Part shown: positions 1 through 7,635 of the stretch, piece by piece | Position numbering within the stretch: the first letter of the stretch is position 1 | Layout: each line of letters starts with the position of its first letter | Assembly (NCBI GenBank): GCA_003225295.1 | Contig: QHYZ01000051.1 | Span: 81,480-145,479 of the forward strand | Direction: 5' to 3' | Length of the DNA stretch: 64,000 nucleotides | Origin: Acidobacteriota bacterium | Lineage (GTDB): Bacteria > Acidobacteriota > Terriglobia > Acidiferrales > UBA7541 | Program-made: the position numbers and the translations under genes | The notes under the pieces: model-generated | The model's input: only the letters and a program-made list of their open reading frames with translations | The model's database searches: none | Told to the model about the DNA's origin: nothing

Positions 1-151
1 TAACTGCGGGAAAGGGTCCAGTTCCTTCGGGTTTATAGAGCACTCCGTGCAGAGTAATCTCTCCACTTGGAAATGTGACGGTTTCTGCCACCGCCAAAAC
101 TGACGGTAAAAGCAATAATGCGAACAGGGCGGAAAAATAAGGTTTAGTCAT
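1..151 (-). CDS. Secreted alpha/beta hydrolase, N-terminal fragment (cut by window edge)
   Basis: Reading from an ATG at 151 leftwards gives a signal peptide (hydrophobic stretch FSALFALLLLPSVLAVA) followed by a segment of the type FPSGEITLHGVLYKPEGTGPFP. That is the usual start of exported dienelactone-hydrolase-like alpha/beta hydrolases, in which an early beta strand carries the 'LxGxLYxPxGxGPFPAVV' pattern. The gene runs off the left edge, so neither the catalytic Ser nor the His is visible and the assignment rests on about 50 residues. Substrate unknown. Confidence 0.55.
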   Translation of the reverse strand, partial: MTKPYFSALFALLLLPSVLAVAETVTFPSGEITLHGVLYKPEGTGPFPAV

Positions 152-353
152 TTTTGTATCAACCTAGCTCAGACCATCATTGCTCAAACCATCATTCATC
201 GGTGCTTTGTGAACTTGGAACTGATGCTCATGTTCGCTGAGGCCGACGAAATCTGCAAGCAAGCTTCCAAGGTCCCGAGTCGCCTCTCGGAAACTTGAAA
301 TCCACTTGTACGATGAGCGCGTTTAATCAAGAGTTTACGGCAATTCCTTCGAT

Positions 354-734
354 TTATTTCTCACGTTTAAACCAGTCGCGAACATTCGCTAGATTTAGCC
401 AACGCAGTAGAAGGAACCCAAGAAGGGCCCACGCTATTGCGATTGAATCGTAGAGGGCGACATTTCCGGACGGATGAATCAGGGTGACTAAATTGATGAC
501 GGAGAGCACAGAAACAACGAGGACAGAAATGCGAGCCCAATTCTGGCCCTTCCAGAAGAACCACAGGATCAAGTAACCGGCGACGGCAACCAAGAATTCC
601 GCCCAAAGAGTCGTAGCAAAGTAGGGAGCTCTCTGCGGACTAAGAAAGCAGGTCAGGTTTAGGATTCCCATTGTGACAGTGACCGCTAACATGAAGCGAG
701 GGCGCATAGTCCCGGAGTTTATCCGATTCTTCAT
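354..734 (-). CDS. Small four-helix membrane protein, function unknown
   Basis: A 126-residue protein with about four hydrophobic segments: roughly residues 12-30 (MLAVTVTMGILNLTCFL), 42-60, 67-85 and 95-112, and a basic C-terminus (WFKREK). I recognise no family motif. No strong ribosome site precedes the ATG at 734, and an internal ATG at residue 10 is an alternative start. It lies alone, on the same strand as the DoxX-like gene to the right but with unrelated sequence between them. An inner-membrane location is inferred from hydrophobicity. Confidence 0.55.
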   Translation of the reverse strand: MKNRINSGTMRPRFMLAVTVTMGILNLTCFLSPQRAPYFATTLWAEFLVAVAGYLILWFFWKGQNWARISVLVVSVLSVINLVTLIHPSGNVALYDSIAIAWALLGFLLLRWLNLANVRDWFKREK

Positions 735-906
735 TCCACGCGGATAGGAACGAAACCTTTTGGCTTAGCCTTCGTGGCGGTCAGTGCCATCTGATAAATC
801 ATCTTGCCGGAGAAGTGGTTTTGGGCCCAGTTTGAGTTGCCCGGTTTGCCCGTTGCCAGAACTTAGAGGCAGTTACTTTCTAAGGTCGACGCGACCCTTG
901 CTTGGC

Positions 907-1287
907 TCAAGCTGGCCGCGCCGCAAAAATGCCCGAAAAATTCTGCTTGTACCGGAAAAACACAATGAACCAAAGTACCGTCACTATAAGCGCCAGCGGC
1001 AGCCCTTTCGGGTCCATCAGCAAGTGATAGGCAAGGATGCTCACGATCACGGGCCCGAGAATCGTGAGAGCCAGCGGCACATAACGGTTGACGAGCAGCA
1101 GCACTCCACCAATGACCTGCGCCGCGCCGACCACGTACACGAAGTGAGATACGAAGAGCACGGTTAGAAATTGGCCGGCAGTTCCCGGCGGCATTTGCAT
1201 CGGGAGGTACTTCAGAAACGGGTTCAGCCCAAAGACCACGAAAATCAGGCCCAGCAAAATCCGTGCAATCAACACTGCAATTTTCAT
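907..1287 (-). CDS. DoxX-like small membrane protein
   Basis: A 126-residue protein with four predicted membrane helices. It begins MKIAVLIARILLGLIFVVFG, a pattern typical of the DoxX/DoxD-like family, followed by the periplasmic loop LNPFLKYLPM. The start at 1287 is preferred because GGAGAAG stands just upstream in the RNA; a longer reading would need a TTG. Family members are often annotated as oxidoreductase-associated membrane proteins, but their biochemical role is mostly unproven. No operon partner is evident. Confidence 0.7.
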   Translation of the reverse strand: MKIAVLIARILLGLIFVVFGLNPFLKYLPMQMPPGTAGQFLTVLFVSHFVYVVGAAQVIGGVLLLVNRYVPLALTILGPVIVSILAYHLLMDPKGLPLALIVTVLWFIVFFRYKQNFSGIFAARPA

Positions 1288-1539
1288 TTTCGGTTCTTCT
1301 CCCAATCAATGGATGCACCAAGGGGCGGGAACGCTACGCGCCCCCGCGCCGCATTCTATGTCAAATGAACGATTATTGTGGAAGTTCGTACTAAAACTCA
1401 TTTGTCCGAGAAGCGGGTTAGGACTTAGGCGATTACTTCCGGTTATGCCAACGATACACGCGGAACGTGCTGCGAGCGAACCGCCAACGGGCACGTGCTT
1501 GGTTGATTCGAACACCGCGAGCGTCTAACGTAATGAACG

Positions 1540-2355
1540 ATGCATCTTGCTCAGCCAATTCTTCTGGCGTCGGACGGGTGGCCCAGATGCACTGCGGGGG
1601 TGCCGCACCCTTCGGTTTTAATTGAATTGACGACGAACACTCGTACGACGAGGACAGGCTTTTGTTTTCTCCGAGCTTGCGCGGTTGCGGCCTCGGTCGC
1701 GTCGGTCGCGGGCTCGACGCTTGCGCAGCAGGAGCAATCCGAGACGCAGTGGGAGCGGGAGCACGGAATTCAGCACGAGAAGAGGTTGCTCGACAACAAA
1801 TTCGTGGCAGTAGAGCGGATAACCTTCCCGCCAAACAACGAGGGCTTTGGATATGCGCGTGAGAGTGAGCCGGCGCGTATCGTCTTCCTGCGATTCCGGG
1901 CCGCTGAGCAGGATGCGACCGCATTGGGCGGTTGGCGGTTCGAAAAAGTGAGTTTCTTTTCGCGTGAGGCCGGGCGAATGATTGTGCCGCCCGGTGCCGG
2001 GGCATTTCGTCTTGTCAACATTTACTTGAGTGACCAGCCGGAAAGGGCGCCCGTCGCCGATGACGCGGTGAAGCTGGACCCGAAGCACAACGAAGTGCTG
2101 CTGGAAAACAGCCGCATACGGGTGGTGCGGATTCATTTTGCGCCCGGAGAATCAGGGCCGATGGTGGATAAGCGGCCGCGCGTGATTATCGTGTTGACGG
2201 ATTCGCATGCTACTGTGACGCTGCCGGACGGTCACAGCGAAGTGCGCGACGCGAAGGCAGGCACTGTATATTTCGGCAATGCGGGGCGGCAAGCGACGAA
2301 CAATATAGGAACGACGCCGCTGGAAAATGTCGTGGTGGAGCTGAAGAGCAAGTAG
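1540..2355 (+). CDS. Exported bicupin-like protein
   Basis: A 271-codon frame. Residues about 45-62 (ACAVAASVASVAGSTLAQ) look like a signal-peptide core ending in an AxA-type site, so translation may begin later than the ATG at 1540 (for example TTG at 1627). The mature part contains two similar halves: one around DNKFVAVERITFPP and a second around NSRIRVVRIHFAPGES, the latter followed by VTLPDGHSEVRDAKAGTVYFGNAG. This repeat is the usual look of a two-cupin beta-barrel protein. The metal-binding histidines of classic cupins are not clearly conserved, so it may be a non-enzymatic cupin. Proteins like this are frequent, uncharacterised exported proteins of Acidobacteriota (family knowledge, not visible here). 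Confidence 0.6.
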   Translation: MHLAQPILLASDGWPRCTAGVPHPSVLIELTTNTRTTRTGFCFLRACAVAASVASVAGSTLAQQEQSETQWEREHGIQHEKRLLDNKFVAVERITFPPNNEGFGYARESEPARIVFLRFRAAEQDATALGGWRFEKVSFFSREAGRMIVPPGAGAFRLVNIYLSDQPERAPVADDAVKLDPKHNEVLLENSRIRVVRIHFAPGESGPMVDKRPRVIIVLTDSHATVTLPDGHSEVRDAKAGTVYFGNAGRQATNNIGTTPLENVVVELKSK

Positions 2356-2687
2356 CGCCTTATCTCAACCATCAAGCAACACGGCTCCGTGTGCCTCACG
2401 AGCAGCGTCCGCCGCCGGGCGGCTTCGTTCAAGTGGGCATCTCGTCAGGAAATCATATGGCCGGTTTTGACCTGACCACTGAGGCTTTAAGGCGATATGG
2501 GCTACTGGCCGATGGGCCGGTGCTCGGAAGGAAACGCGCGTCGCAATGTGCGAGGACTCCAACTACAGGATTCTGTAGGATTTATGGAAGGGATACCCGC
2601 CGTTTCGCATTGATTCGCAAATGGGGAAAGGGTGAGACCAGCCACCTCATCCCCTTCACCCCAAGGGTACCTTTTTGGAGGTATCAA
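2356..2687. other. Intergenic stretch without a convincing gene
   Basis: An open frame runs through this region into the next gene, but it lacks a start with a ribosome site and its composition differs from the downstream lipoprotein. I see no RNA gene or mobile element. The GGAGG that serves the next gene lies at its right end. Confidence 0.5.
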
Positions 2688-3257
2688 ATGTGCAACTCTC
2701 AGGTCCATCGGAACTTCTGGCTCGCTTTGGCAGCAGCAGCTCTTTTGATTGTAGCGGGTTGCTCGAACAAGGCAACCAACGAACCCACGACCACCGCCAA
2801 GAAAGTCGATACAGCGAAGCCCGCGGCCACAGCAAAGCCTGCCCCTGTAGCCAACAAAGCATCGCAGCCAACCACGATGGTTACAGTCCCGAAAGGCACC
2901 GTCATCAGCGCCACGATGGGCCAAACACTAGCCACCGACAAGAACAAGGTCGGTGACACCTTCGCCGCCAGCCTCACCACGGCGATTCAGGTGGAGGGAA
3001 AGACCGTGATCCCGAAAGGTGCACACGTAACCGGCCGCATCGTCAAGGTCAAAAAGCACGAAATGAAGGTGATGCTCGCTTCGGTCGTCATCCACGGAAA
3101 GTCCTACCTGCTTGAGACCAATTCGGTCCCGGGTTCGAAAAGCCAGGCCAAAGACACCGATAAGGCAAAGGCGAATAAGGACGTGACTCTCCTGACTGCC
3201 AAGAGTCAGCTCACGTTTAAGCTCGCGAAGTCAGTGACCATTCCGGTAATAGGATGA
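2688..3257 (+). CDS. Lipoprotein with Lys/Thr/Ala-rich linker
   Basis: The start at 2688 is chosen because TTTTGGAGG precedes it by about 7 bases and because it places a signal sequence at the N-terminus. The hydrophobic stretch LALAAAALLIVAGC ends in a lipobox (VAGC), so the protein is probably lipid-anchored after residue 23. A low-complexity linker rich in K, T, A and P (residues about 25-65) leads to a compact beta-rich domain containing VPKGTVISATMGQTLATDKNKVGDTF and a GAHVTGRIVKVKK segment. That arrangement resembles the TrbI/VirB10-like beta-barrel fold found in many acidobacterial lipoproteins. It is 189 residues long and apparently monocistronic. Exact role unknown. Confidence 0.7.
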   Translation: MCNSQVHRNFWLALAAAALLIVAGCSNKATNEPTTTAKKVDTAKPAATAKPAPVANKASQPTTMVTVPKGTVISATMGQTLATDKNKVGDTFAASLTTAIQVEGKTVIPKGAHVTGRIVKVKKHEMKVMLASVVIHGKSYLLETNSVPGSKSQAKDTDKAKANKDVTLLTAKSQLTFKLAKSVTIPVIG

Positions 3258-3652
3258 CTAGATAGGCTCTAACATCGCCGAGGCTCAGCCAGCGCAAGCT
3301 GATGCGAAGCTGGCTGGGATTCAATAAGCCAGCAAGGCCATCAAATCCTTTTTAGGGCGATTCCGGCTGTCTGGTTATGGCGGATTGAGTTCCAAGTACA
3401 TTAATAAGCCGTGTCTCGGCGCTGCCGCTGCTTTCTAAGTTTTCGTTGGCTCCCTGGGCCAGCCGGTGCCAGCAAGATTTATTGGAGCGGTTGGACCGGC
3501 TGAATCCCGCGATTGGGGTGATCTCCAAGCGAGGCCGGGAATACTTCCGGCAGTTACGAGGACAACCCGGAAGGTATTCCACATGCCCGAAAGTTCGCGA
3601 AACCGCCCATTGGCCCCGGCCAGCCTTTTCCACTTCGACGGTAACGGCAATC
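3258..3652. other. Non-coding, probably decayed sequence upstream of the integrase remnant
   Basis: No frame here shows a family signature. Short open frames exist on both strands but they have no ribosome sites and no recognisable domain. Given the integrase relic immediately to the right, this may be eroded mobile-element DNA; that is inference from position. Confidence 0.4.
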
Positions 3653-4010
3653 AGGCATGAAGTTCCATTGGCTCCCGTGGTTGTGCGTGAACTTAAAAAC
3701 CTCTATTCGCGTTCAGCAGAACACTCTCAGACGCATTTGGTATTTGCCAGAAGCCAAGAAGGCGTTCCGCTCGCGGCGGAGTCACGCGCACGGCACGTTG
3801 TTGCATTCGCAAGGAACTCCTTTGAAAGTTGCACAGGCTCAGCTTGGGCATTCACATATGGCGACAACTTTGGAGATCTATACACACGCCAGTGGGAGTG
3901 CGCAGAGAGACGCTGTGAACCTGCTCGCAGAGCAATTGTTCCCGAATGTTCCCAAGTTGGAGAGTAGTGGAAGAACCGCAGGAAGAACCTCAACTGCTTC
4001 AGTGAGTTAG
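3653..4010 (+). pseudogene. Tyrosine recombinase (phage integrase) remnant
   Basis: The first frame (about 3653-3780) reads VPLAPVVVRELKNLYSR...LVFARSQEGVPL, matching the strand-and-helix block before the catalytic core of tyrosine recombinases. The reading then continues in another frame, 3657-4010, as FRSRRSHAHGTLLHSQGTPL, QAQLGHSHMATT and LEIYTH. These correspond to the HxxR, LGH and Tyr-nucleophile boxes (Y in IYTH). The central part is missing, the frame changes, and the usual His of the LRHTH box is replaced by Ser, so the gene is dead. It ends one base before the 3' end of tRNA-Pro, the classic attachment position for such elements. Confidence 0.75.
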
Positions 4011-4011
4011 T

Positions 4012-4087
4012 GGTCGGGGCGCCCGGATTTGAACCGGGGACCTCCTGCGCCCAAGGCAGGCGCGCTACCAGGCTGCGCTACGCCCCG
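4012..4087 (-). tRNA. tRNA-Pro (anticodon UGG)
   Basis: The complement folds as a full cloverleaf: acceptor CGGGGCG paired with CGCCCCG, D arm GCGC-AGCCTGGTA-GCGC, anticodon stem CCTGC/GCAGG with loop CTTGGGC (anticodon TGG, followed by G37), and T arm CCCGG-TTCAAAT-CCGGG. The discriminator is A, and a CCA end is encoded (TGG at 4012-4014 on the plus strand). The first base C paired to G72 is typical of bacterial tRNA-Pro. The integrase relic touches its 3' end. Confidence 0.96.
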
Positions 4088-4500
4088 ACATGAATTGCTT
4101 CATTCATTCTAAGCACTTTCCAACTTTACTGCTACTCCGATCCGTCGTGTTTGCCTCGACTGTGCCAAAATTGTGCCAATAGTTGCACTGGACCATCCGC
4201 GTGCCAGAATCAGCGCCCCATTTCGGGCAATATACGCTCTCTGTGACCTACTCCTCGAATGGCATTTCGTATGGACGCAATCGCGTTTGGCTCAGCGATG
4301 ATATCCTCAATTCCTTGCCGTACCCATCTTGGAAGGGTAGAGTCTCGACAAACCAGATTTTTCTGACCGTTGTCTCTGCGAATAAGACAAAGAAAGTGAG
4401 TAGTACGGAGGCGGTCCATGTCTGGAGCGGATCTAGCAGCCAGATGGACTCAACTCCTTCCATGAGAATGCCGGTTCCGCGCTGAGCCCGCTAAGAACCC
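4088..4500. other. Intergenic stretch with one weak open frame
   Basis: A 100-codon frame at 4183-4485 (plus) would begin with TTG and has no recognisable domain or ribosome site. The repeated phrase TGTGCCAAAATTGTGCCAA at about 4160-4179 is a short direct repeat just upstream of it. I do not call a gene here. Confidence 0.4.
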
Positions 4501-5091
4501 ATGTCCCAACAGAAACGGCTTGCCACTGCAGCCGTCTTTTCGCATCCTAAGGCTAGGAGTCTTACCGTGAAGCGAGCCCTCTCTTGCGGAGCTTGGAGCG
4601 CTTGGGTTGTGATCGCCCTGCTGCCCACGGCAGGGCTCGCAAGCCCGCAGTCTTTGGGCGAAGTGGCGCGACGAGAGCGGGAACGTCGCGAGCTGGAGGG
4701 CAAGAAGTCCAAGAAGGTCTACACCAATGACGACTTCCCGAGCATTGCAGCCGCCATGGAAGCGCCCAGCTCACGTGTGCTCGCTGCCGATAGCAAAGAG
4801 CCATCGGCAAAGGTCGACGAAGCGGAATTGGAGAAACAGTGGAGAAGGCGGTTTGCGGGAGCCCGTGGACGCCTGCACAAAGCTGAACTAGACGCCTGGC
4901 AGACTCGCATCAAGACGGTGTTCGTTGGCGGCGGAGGCATTTCGGGCCTGACCAGCGGAGCGGCCGTTCCCGTACAAATACAGGTGCGGGAGTTTGTGGA
5001 AACCGATGAGTTGCGCCTGGCGCGGAAGGCCCTGGACGATCTCGAAGAAGAGCTGCGTCACGCCGGTTTGCCGCCCGGTTGGGGACGCTAA
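4501..5091 (+). CDS. Exported hypothetical protein of acidobacterial type
   Basis: A 196-residue frame. A hydrophobic segment (WSAWVVIALLPTAGLA, about residues 33-48) is followed by SPQSLGEVARRERERRELEGKKSKKVYTNDDFP. Exported acidobacterial proteins often carry this 'SLGEVARRxR...KVYTNDD' motif. The rest is helical and charged, with a Gly-rich patch VFVGGGGISGL near residue 145. The start may instead be the GTG at 4567, which would leave a more standard signal peptide. No enzyme motif is seen. Confidence 0.6.
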   Translation: MSQQKRLATAAVFSHPKARSLTVKRALSCGAWSAWVVIALLPTAGLASPQSLGEVARRERERRELEGKKSKKVYTNDDFPSIAAAMEAPSSRVLAADSKEPSAKVDEAELEKQWRRRFAGARGRLHKAELDAWQTRIKTVFVGGGGISGLTSGAAVPVQIQVREFVETDELRLARKALDDLEEELRHAGLPPGWGR

Positions 5092-5421
5092 TCGGTCGCG
5101 AGACAAAGTTCCCATAAGGAACAGGCTGCGGAAGCGAATTTAGCCAACACTGTCAGAGACTGACTGCATTGGCAATTTGAATTGCGAGCACCTTCGAGGT
5201 TTCGCCGTCAAGAAACTCCATCGCAATGAACTAATCAGTTTGCGGCGATCAACGAAGTCCCCGATAGCTCCCAAAATGAAGAATGGCAAAGCAGGCCTCG
5301 TGATCGCCGCCGCTGGTGTTGGTTCCGCGTTCCTGCTGGACACCGTACCTCATTAAGCGGCCGGCTCGGTGAGCTGAACAATGCGCGCGCGAGGTGCGCG
5401 TGTGCGCAGTCCTCACAGCTC
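5092..5421. other. No intact gene; probably eroded 5' part of the stress-protein pseudogene
   Basis: No frame has a start with a ribosome site. The first universal-stress domain of the adjacent pseudogene should have had its N-terminal half here, but I cannot align any frame to it. Confidence 0.35.
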
Positions 5422-5991
5422 GCCCACACAAACGGATTCGATCTCAACATCATGCCCACACACGCTGGTCTCTTCCGCAGGACGCTGCTTGGTTCCACAG
5501 CAGCGAAGGTATTGAACGAAGCTGATTGTCCGGTATTGACCACGCAGCACGCGGAGACGATTTAAGCCAGACCGGTCGAACATCGGGAATGGGTCTGCGC
5601 CATTGGTTTGAACGCGGATTCTCCGAAGAGTTCTTCGGTTCGCCAGCCAAGCTGCGAAGGCTGTGCATGCGGATCTCACGCTCGTTGATGTGATTCCCGC
5701 AAGCGGTTCTGACCTGCCGATTGAATTGGATTTGGAGGAGCGCCTGCAGTCGGCGAAAAAAGAGGCAGCGAGCCGGGGCATCGAGGAGTTGCAAAGCGCC
5801 GCTATTTCCCACGCACGGGTTAGCATCGCCATCGGACCGATTCGAGACATGTTGACCGAGGCCTCGCGCAGAATGCGAGCGGATTGCTGGTGATCGGAAG
5901 AAGTCCGCAGTCTGGCATGCGGGGTTGCTTGCGCGATCTCAGCTACGGAATAGCGCGTGACGCTCCATGTCCGGTGTTGAGCGTCTGGTAG
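5422..5991 (+). pseudogene. Tandem universal stress protein (UspA-like) pseudogene
   Basis: Three pieces in different frames line up with a two-domain UspA protein. 5422-5565 reads NGFDLNIMPTHAGLFRRTLLG...AKVLNEADCPVL and then stops, matching the C-terminal half of a first Usp domain. 5663-5884 reads ADLTLVDVIPASGSDLPIEL...GPIRDMLTEASRRMRAD. After the loss of one base at about 5884 the next frame continues LLVIGRSPQSGMRGCLRDLS...DAPCPVLSVW up to a stop at 5989-5991. The nucleotide-binding G-2x-G-9x-G(S) region survives in degraded form. Several frameshifts and an internal stop make a functional product unlikely. Confidence 0.7.
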
Positions 5992-6032
5992 AGCGAGCGC
6001 CTGTCTCGCCGGTGCTGTCAGGTTCGAGGGCA

Positions 6033-7601
6033 CTAGTTGGCTTGCTGGGCCAAAAGTATCAACTTTGGCAGGACATCGCCCAACGGCGTGTCCTGCGGCC
6101 GGCCAAAAGAGAAATACAGCTTTTGATAGAGTGGATAGAGCGAGTTGTATACCCTTTGCGCCGCTGGTTCAGGCGAAAATATCGAGTGATCCGGGCAAAT
6201 CTTATCTTGAGCTTCTTCCACCGTCTTGAACGTCCCCGCGGCGAGAAAAGCGAAAATCGCGGAACCCAAACTGACGACACTCTTGCTCGGAACGAGAACC
6301 GGCCGCTCCAGCACATTCGCGTAGATTTGATTGAGCACGTTGTTTTTCTGCGGAATGCCACCAGCATTGATCACGCGCTTGATGTTCACACCATGCTCGG
6401 CCATGCGATCCAAGATGATCCGAGTATGGAAGGCAGTGCCTTCGATCGCCGCAAACAGTTCATCCTGGGCGGTGCTCTGCAGGTTCCAACCGAGGGTAAT
6501 CCCTCGCAAATTCGGGTTTACAAGAACCGTCCGGTCTCCGTTGTCCCAGGTCACGCGGAGAAGGCCAGTTTGTCCGGCGCGATAATTCTCGAGTCCACCA
6601 CTGAGCGCCGCAACATCGGTTCCGGCTCGGACGGCAATTGCATGGAAGATGTCTCCCACGGCCGAGAGACCGGCTTCAATTCCAGTGCGGTGGGGATGCA
6701 CGCTCCCCTGCACGACTCCACAGACACCAGGAACCAGGTTTACCGACGGCGTGATGCCAATGATGCAAGTCGAAGTGCCGATGACATTCACCATGTCCTC
6801 GGTGCGGCAGCCTGCGCCTATGGCATCCCAATGAGCATCAAACGCGCCCACGGGTATGGGAGTACCCGCCTTCAAGCCGAGCTCTTCGGCCCAGAAGGGA
6901 GAGAGACTGCCAGCAATGTGCTCCGAGGTTACATATTCGCCCTGCAGTTTCTCTCGCACTCCTGCAAACAATGGGTCGACGCTGACAAGGAACTCTTCTG
7001 AGGGCAGGCCACCAAGCTGCGGATTCCACAGCCACTTATGACCCATTGCGCAAACGCTGCGCTTTACTTCCCGCGGCTCGGTAATGCCGCAGAGAGTAGC
7101 GGCGATCATGTCGCAGTGTTCGAACGCGGACATGAATTCCGGGCGCTTCGCAGGGTTATGTCGCAGCCAATGCAACAGCTTTGAGAATCCCCACTCGGAC
7201 GAATACACGCCACCGCACCACTGGATGGCTTGCAATTCTTCACGATGTGCCGCTTCCGTGATTTCTGCTGCTTCAGTTTTGGCGCGGTGATCGCACCAGA
7301 GGTAGTATTCACCGAGCGGATGTAGATTTTTCCCAACCGGAATCACAGAGGAGCCGGTGGTATCGACCGCCATCGCTTGCACTTGATCGCCGGAGACACG
7401 GGCCTTCTGTAAGGCTTCACGGGTGGCGATGGCCAAAGCGCGCATGTGATCGTCATGCGATTGCGTTGCATATTCAGGATCTTCGCGCTTGCGATGGAGC
7501 GGGTATTCCGCAAGCGCCGTCGCCAGTAGTCCGCGCTCGCTATCCACGAGGGAAACGCGAACGTTGAGGGTGCCAAAGTCCACTCCCGCCACAATTGCCA
7601 T
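6033..7601 (-). CDS. araB: L-ribulokinase (FGGY family)
   Basis: Phosphorylates L-ribulose to L-ribulose 5-phosphate with ATP. The 522-residue length and FGGY features fit: N-terminal phosphate-binding strand VAGVDFGTLNVRVSLVD, ribulokinase-type VDTTGSSVIPV and YYLWCDHRA, the GAFDAHWDAIGAG box holding the likely catalytic Asp, and C-terminal INAGGIPQKNNVLNQIYANVL. The start at 7601 is preferred because it places the DFGT motif at the very N-terminus; an upstream extension has no homology-like sequence. It is last in the minus-strand arabinose operon, 34 bases after the isomerase. Other FGGY pentulose kinases are possible, but the adjacent epimerase favours ribulokinase. Confidence 0.88.
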   Translation of the reverse strand: MAIVAGVDFGTLNVRVSLVDSERGLLATALAEYPLHRKREDPEYATQSHDDHMRALAIATREALQKARVSGDQVQAMAVDTTGSSVIPVGKNLHPLGEYYLWCDHRAKTEAAEITEAAHREELQAIQWCGGVYSSEWGFSKLLHWLRHNPAKRPEFMSAFEHCDMIAATLCGITEPREVKRSVCAMGHKWLWNPQLGGLPSEEFLVSVDPLFAGVREKLQGEYVTSEHIAGSLSPFWAEELGLKAGTPIPVGAFDAHWDAIGAGCRTEDMVNVIGTSTCIIGITPSVNLVPGVCGVVQGSVHPHRTGIEAGLSAVGDIFHAIAVRAGTDVAALSGGLENYRAGQTGLLRVTWDNGDRTVLVNPNLRGITLGWNLQSTAQDELFAAIEGTAFHTRIILDRMAEHGVNIKRVINAGGIPQKNNVLNQIYANVLERPVLVPSKSVVSLGSAIFAFLAAGTFKTVEEAQDKICPDHSIFSPEPAAQRVYNSLYPLYQKLYFSFGRPQDTPLGDVLPKLILLAQQAN

Positions 7602-7635
7602 GGGATTAGTTATCCGCTCCGAACGAAATAAACCG

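Noticed and set aside
4183..4485. 100-codon frame beside tRNA-Pro
   Set aside because: TTG start, no ribosome site, no domain; kept only as intergenic description.
5413..6033. 206-codon minus-strand frame
   Set aside because: Antisense to the UspA pseudogene pieces, which match a known family in several frames on the plus strand.
5967..7001. 344-codon plus-strand frame
   Set aside because: It is antisense to the ribulokinase gene, which has clear FGGY motifs; the plus frame shows no domain.
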